Origin: Acanthamoeba sp. SK_2022b | Taxonomy: Eukaryota; Discosea; Longamoebia; Acanthamoebidae | DNA length: 34,226 nt | Direction of reading: 5' to 3' | NCBI GenBank assembly: GCA_027943245.1 | Contig: JANDJZ010000138.1 | Span: 1-34,226, forward strand | Part shown: piece by piece, positions 30,253 through 34,226 of the stretch | How positions within the stretch are numbered: position 1 is the stretch's first letter | Layout: each line of letters begins with the position of its first letter | Position numbers and translations under genes: made by a program | Notes under the pieces: model-generated | Told to the model about the DNA's origin: nothing | What the model saw: only the letters and a program-made list of their open reading frames with translations | Databases searched by the model: none

Positions 30253-32091
30253 ATGTCGAGCGCACGGGAAAGATTGAAGAAGAAACTGGCTGGGCGAGGG
30301 TCTGCTACCAGGTGCGCTTTTCAATCACTTCTTTGCCCAGATTATATGCACAATGATTTGGGAGCTACTATTGTTGGCACTGCGGGGCGGGTGCAAGCTG
30401 TTGTCCTCACGTTGTCTCCCGGGTACGCTCGAAACTAGCGGAGTCCCCAAAAAGAAGAACGACGCTGCGGACGACCCCAACAAGCGACCATGTTGCCGCT
30501 GTACTACCCCGACCAAGGCCTATCACGACATCGCCAAGGTGTGTCCCTTTCTGCTGGGCCCACTCGTTCTCCGTCATGTATTGCCTCTGTTTTACATTGC
30601 GTATGCGTGCAGGTGTACGTTTGCCGGGAGTGCCAACGAGGCGATCCTGACCTAGAGACCATCAGCGTATCGGGCGCCAAGCGGTGCGTGCTTTCCTCCC
30701 TCCCCTGTGCGAAGCTTGTGATTGGGTTGTGCTCACACATGGGCGCCCACCTGCTGTCCAGTGAGTTTGGCACGACGGAGAAGGATCTCGAAAGCCTACG
30801 GTTCATGACCCGCCCCAACCCTATGAACCCCAAAGGCCCGCCCATGCGCCTCTTTCTCAAGTAAAACCCCCCACACTACCTCTGGACCTTGGGTGTCAAG
30901 AGGCCAAAGCGAATGAAAACGTTCCACACCTGCGCGCGCGCGGGCACAGGAAGGAGGTGCGGCGAGTGATGCTGAGAAAGTACGGCGATGAAGAGAAGCT
31001 GAACAAGGTGGTTGCCGCACGCCTGGCCAAGGAGAAGGAAAAACCGAGCAACTCGCTCTTCACCGCCAAGAGCGCCAACCCGTCGGTGATCAAGTTCTCG
31101 TCGCAGCGAGGGGCCACCTACGGCTGCTTCTCCACCTTTTCGCCGCATGCCATCACCCTCAAGGGCCAGCAGTGGCCCACCGCGGTACCATCCATCGGGC
31201 CCTCCTTTTCACGGTGGCCGGCTTCGATCGTGGGCTGTAGTGAACTGACGGGGCCCTTTGTGTTTCTGCGGCTCTCCAGGAGCACTACTTCCAGGCGCAG
31301 AAGTTTGCTGGTACGGTCGAGTGTGTTTGAGATGCCCGCTTGGAAGGCTTACTCACGTACCTCCACCCCTTCCTTCCTTCATCCGCAGGGATGCCTTTGG
31401 AAGAGTTGATCAGAAAGGCCGCGGACCCACTGCGAGCCAAGAAGATGGGCGAAGACAAAGACATACCTCCGCGCAGCGATTGGAAGGACAAGCAAGAGGA
31501 AGTCATGTACCACCGCATACGCCACAACATCCCCCAGCGCTCCATGCTTGACCACACCCGCCTCATCTGGCGCTCCGTAGGTACGAGGCCACCCTCGCCA
31601 AGTTTACCGACCACAAGGATATCCAAGAGACGCTCCTCAGCACGGGCTTTGCCGACATCTTCTACCACACCCGAAGCGGTAATCCCATGCACACACCCAC
31701 CTCCCCAACGAGAACACGGAAAGGAGATGTGCGCGCAAACCAACACGCACTTGCCTCCAAATCAGATTCCTTCTGGGGCGATGGCGGAGACGGGAGCGGG
31801 GAGAACAAGCTGGGCAAAATTCTGTCCCTGGTGCGCGGCAAACTGCGACGCGAGGTCGAGGGGATCACCAAGCGGAAGCGGAGCAGCAGCGGCTCGGGAC
31901 AGAAAGAGCGAAGCGAAAAGAACGAAAAGCGAAAGAGACGAAGGGCGAGTAGCGAAGACGAAAGCGAAGACCGTGAAGACGACGAGGAAGAAGAAGACGA
32001 CAGTGCGCACGAGAAGAGCAGACCGAAGAAGGGGAAGAAGAAGAATGAGGCCCCCAAACTTGCCGAATGGGACATCAGCGACATTTTGTAG
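30253..32091 (+). CDS. XPA/Rad14-like zinc finger fused to NADAR (YbiA-like) domain
   Basis: Nine exons: 30253-30311, 30439-30538, 30613-30683, 30762-30860, 30950-31184, 31280-31310, 31389-31506, 31581-31678 and 31766-32091. All GT-AG, total 1137 bases, 378 residues. Residues 1-30 are basic. A CX2C-X15-CX2C zinc finger (Cys 38, 41, 57, 60) matches the XPA layout (CX2C-X17-CX2C). The XPA C-terminal pattern follows: ISVSGAKREFGTTEKDLESL, RPNPMNPKGPPMRLFLKKEV, RKYG. The same exon runs on into NADAR at about residue 160: YGCFSTFSPHAITLKGQQWP, TAEHYFQAQKFAG, RKAADPLRAKKMG, VMYEATLAKF, LLSTGFADI, DSFWGDGGDGSGENKLGKIL. The tail (about 301-378) alternates basic and acidic runs, NLS-like, ending WDISDIL. 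XPA senses DNA damage. NADAR domains cleave N-glycosidic bonds and some remove ADP-ribose from guanine in DNA. Nuclear DNA-lesion reversal is my inference. Confidence 0.87.
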
Positions 32092-32256
32092 GCGACGGAG
32101 GCGGTGGAGGAGAGGCGGGGTAATGCACAGGATCCTTGTAGAGTAGAAGACCTGGTAACATGTGGCGCGGTGTGGGGTTTGGGTTGTGCTTATTATTCTG
32201 GTGGAGCGTATTACGGTGGGTTTGAAAAGCTGCTAAGACGAGTCGGGGGGAGGCCC
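32092..32256. other. Convergent 3' spacer
   Basis: These 165 bases separate the XPA-NADAR stop and the MT-A70 stop. Holds a GCGGAGGAGAGG run, then TG-rich 3'-UTR-like sequence. No gene. Confidence 0.5.
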
Positions 32257-33302
32257 CTACGAGAAGTGGACGGAGGTCCATCCCGCTCTTCGCTGGTGCG
32301 GCATACACCAAAGCTGCAGCATCTTGCCCTTTCCCGTCTTTGGGTTGTACCTGTGGAAAGAGGAGGCTTGAGGGCGGTATCCCTCTCACTAAATTGGCGA
32401 GATCTGGTGCGCGTACTTGGCGGTGGGGAGGAGGGTCTCGATGATGTCATAGACGAAGGGCAGCCTCTCACGGCCCTTGCGTACAAAATCGAACTTAACG
32501 TCCGGATTGCGTTGGTGCCGCAACTCAATGTCGCCTGTCCCCGGGACGGAAAAACATCCGTTAATAAACGTTTTTTCTTGAATTTTAAAAATAAAAATAA
32601 AAAATCATCAAGATGCAAGATGAGAGGAGGGAAGGGGGAAGTCCATGCCTGGCTTGCGAAGCATGAGAAGGGTGAGCTTGGACTTGCGGAAGTAGGCGTA
32701 GTCCTCGGTGTGGATCTTGTTGTTGACGTCGAACTTGACCCACGCAAAATTCTCCACGTAGTGGAAGCCCCACTTCTGCGCCATCGCCAACACCTGATCG
32801 CGCAACGCCGCGGCGCTTTTGTCGTCAGTGCTCGTAACGTCCACCTCCACCAGGGATCAAGGGCCCAGATCGTTGACCAGCAAGCGGCAGGCGTGAGCCG
32901 GGGGAGGGGCACGGGTACCCGCGGGATGAGCTCCTTCTCGGTCCAAATGAAAAGGAAGCCCTTGGGGATCAGCTTGTCGTTGATCCGCCACTTGCCCAGC
33001 TCCTCGGGGGTGATCAGCCGCTCGAGGTTCTTGCCCCCCTTTGGCTATTGCACAGCACGAGATGAAACTCCCGTGAGCCACTCAGCAGCGATGGCGTCGG
33101 CACGTGTGCAAGGCAGAATCCGTTTTGGAGCCGGAGCCAAGAGCAGGGGGAGAAGGGGGGCACCGGCGAGGTCTTGTCGGAGGCGGAGGCGCGAGGAGAT
33201 AGGTTCCACGGCGGATCCATGAGAATGGCCTCAAAGCTGCCCAGCGTCTCTAACTCGAGCTCTTCGATCGTCGTGTCGATGTACCTGTCCATACACCAAA
33301 AA

Positions 33303-33336
<34 letters not shown>

Positions 33337-34226
33337 ATAATAATAATAATAATACAGTGAGCCCGTGCGCGCACTTCTCCACGGCATCGCAAGAGGCCCG
33401 TGTACCTGGAACCGGGAGTTGCCTTTAGGCCTCGCGCGGCCTCGTAGTCGAACGGTTGCACGGCCTTGGCCCACGATCGTGGAATGGGGCGTGGGATGAT
33501 GGTCTTGTCGATCAACGACTACGACCACCAATGCACCGACCAGCCCCCCCCCCCAATTAGCAAAAGCAACGGATTGCAGGAGGGACTCTCCCGCTCGTAC
33601 CTTGGTGTCTTCAGCCTCCACGACGACAGGAGGGGGTTTCACGCCGGGAATGAAGTGCGACAAATCCAACTGCTTCCCCTTTCTACGGAGAGCAACCGGT
33701 CAGCTCCTCAAAAAGGATCTCGAGAGAGAGAGAGAGAGAGATGCTGCGTGCATTGGGGCAGGTGCGTCGAGCAGGGGAATCGGTACCCGCCCAAGCCGCG
33801 TCCGCGGCCAGCAGTAGCTCGAGACTTGCGGTGGCCGTGCAGGGGCTCGCTGGCGTCGCCCACGATGAAGTCCTTCCATACGTTGTGCGGTCGCTTGAAG
33901 GACGTAGCAGTGGTGGTGGTGGTGGTAGTAGTAGGCACGTCATCTTGGTCCTGGGCGGCGTAGACAAACATGTTCTCCTCCACGGGGTCATCGATGCTGC
34001 TGTTGGCCTCGCTATCGTTATTGCCTCGCGCCTCCTTCGCCTCCTCCTCCTCCTCCTCCTCCACAGCCATGGCATTCGGTCCCCTCTGTTTCTTCGACGC
34101 AGATGAGGCACCGCGATGATTGTGGCCATGCATGAAGGCTTCTTCATCGTCATCGTCATCATCGAGGACGATAGGGGCCTCGTCGCACGAGGCGATGAAG
34201 CGAGCTACCGTGGGTTGGGGCCGACT
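32257..34226 (-). CDS. MT-A70 family N6-adenine methyltransferase, 5' end beyond window
   Basis: The gene runs off the right edge. The visible N-terminal part is acidic and low-complexity (poly-Asp near 34150, poly-Glu near 34040, poly-Thr near 33920). Then come PGVKPPPVVVEAEDTKV, RPIPRSWAKAVQPFDYEAAR and the catalytic block EAILMDPPWNL, with the DPPW motif of N6-adenine methyltransferases (about 33220). KGFLFIWTEKELIP, WGFHYVENFAWVKF, FRKSKLTLLMLRKPGDIELR, RNPDVKFDFVRKG and YDIIETLLPTAK follow. The last exon (32350-32257) supplies KMLQLWCMPHQRRAGWTSVH and ends at TAG 32257-32259. One intron (about 32634-32542) needs a GC donor (CCAG|GCATGG). MT-A70 enzymes methylate adenine in mRNA (METTL3/14) or DNA (METTL4 and ciliate MTA1/AMT types). 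Which applies here is not decidable by eye. Confidence 0.88.
33300..33353. repeat. (TAT/ATA)n trinucleotide tract, intronic, imperfect inverted repeat
   Basis: ATT/TTA units (33301-33333) are followed by TAATAA units (33334-33353), forming a self-complementary AT-rich tract in an intron of the MT-A70 gene between the N-terminal part and the exon encoding the DPPW motif. Confidence 0.9.

Noticed and set aside
31340..32146. 268-codon plus-strand frame overlapping the XPA-NADAR 3' half
   Set aside because: It reads through two introns and leaves the NADAR frame. The spliced model restores the NADAR motifs in order, so this frame is a read-through artefact.
32389..32391. Apparent stop of the MT-A70 gene after AHQISPI
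   Set aside because: Splicing at AA|GTACGC to CAG|GTACAA (32416-32351) restores the family C-terminus ending RRAGWTSVHFS, so the true stop is 32257-32259.
32104..33222. 372-codon plus-strand open frame opposite the MT-A70 gene
   Set aside because: It is antisense to the DPPW-containing methyltransferase exons and resembles no protein.
1..34226. CRISPR arrays, bacterial operons, rRNA genes or integrated giant-virus genes
   Set aside because: No spacer-repeat arrays, Shine-Dalgarno-linked operons, rRNA sequence or intronless viral-type gene clusters were seen.

Overview
The window is the left end of a nuclear chromosome from a free-living protist, most likely an Acanthamoeba-type amoeba (my inference). 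Supporting signs are a C-strand CCCTAA telomere at base 1, GC- and CpG-rich genes packed on both strands, many short introns (about 50-200 nt), intronic (TG/CA)n microsatellites, and a protein joining SH2, RhoGAP and RasGEF domains, a combination expected of amoebozoan rather than fungal or plant signalling.

Layout. 1-530 is telomere. 523-5798 is a subtelomeric unit of two divergent genes. The first (minus strand) has no recognised function and ends on a TAG supplied by the telomere repeat. The second (plus strand) is a 760-residue tyrosine-recombinase-like protein with a C-terminal chromodomain. Introns and flanks of both carry a dispersed palindrome, CATTTTGCAAAATG. From 6438 the core-type genes begin: a PTEN-like lipid phosphatase (6438-9331, minus), a small basic protein (9613-9840, plus), a tandem-SH2/RhoGAP/RasGEF regulator (10117-16645, minus), a stomatin-like-2 mitochondrial SPFH protein (17600-19605, minus), a METTL21-type methyltransferase (20158-21276, plus), a GET2/CAML-like ER tail-anchor receptor (21506-22640, minus), a coiled-coil plus PAS-like protein (22706 to about 24880, minus) and a type II membrane glycosyltransferase (25128-26189, plus).

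26190-30121 is a sharp compositional break: almost no CpG, excess TpG/CpA, a decayed Ty1/copia integrase on the minus strand, and an intact tRNA-Asp(GUC) that alone keeps its CpGs. The pattern resembles long-term deamination of methylated cytosines in a silenced transposon.

30253-32091 encodes the most striking single gene: an XPA/Rad14-like zinc finger and DNA-binding region fused to a complete NADAR (YbiA-like) domain. Nine exons join in frame to 378 residues. NADAR enzymes are known to act on ADP-ribosylated guanine, so a dedicated DNA-ADP-ribose repair factor is a reasonable hypothesis. The convergent neighbour (32257 to the right edge, minus) is an MT-A70 N6-adenine methyltransferase, incomplete at its 5' end.

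The genes do not form an operon-like pathway. Two themes recur: phosphoinositide/Ras/Rho signalling (PTEN and the RasGEF-RhoGAP protein lie side by side) and DNA/chromatin biology (recombinase-chromodomain, XPA-NADAR, MT-A70, and a CpG-depleted element). All exon boundaries were derived by eye from GT/GC-AG sites and reading-frame continuity.
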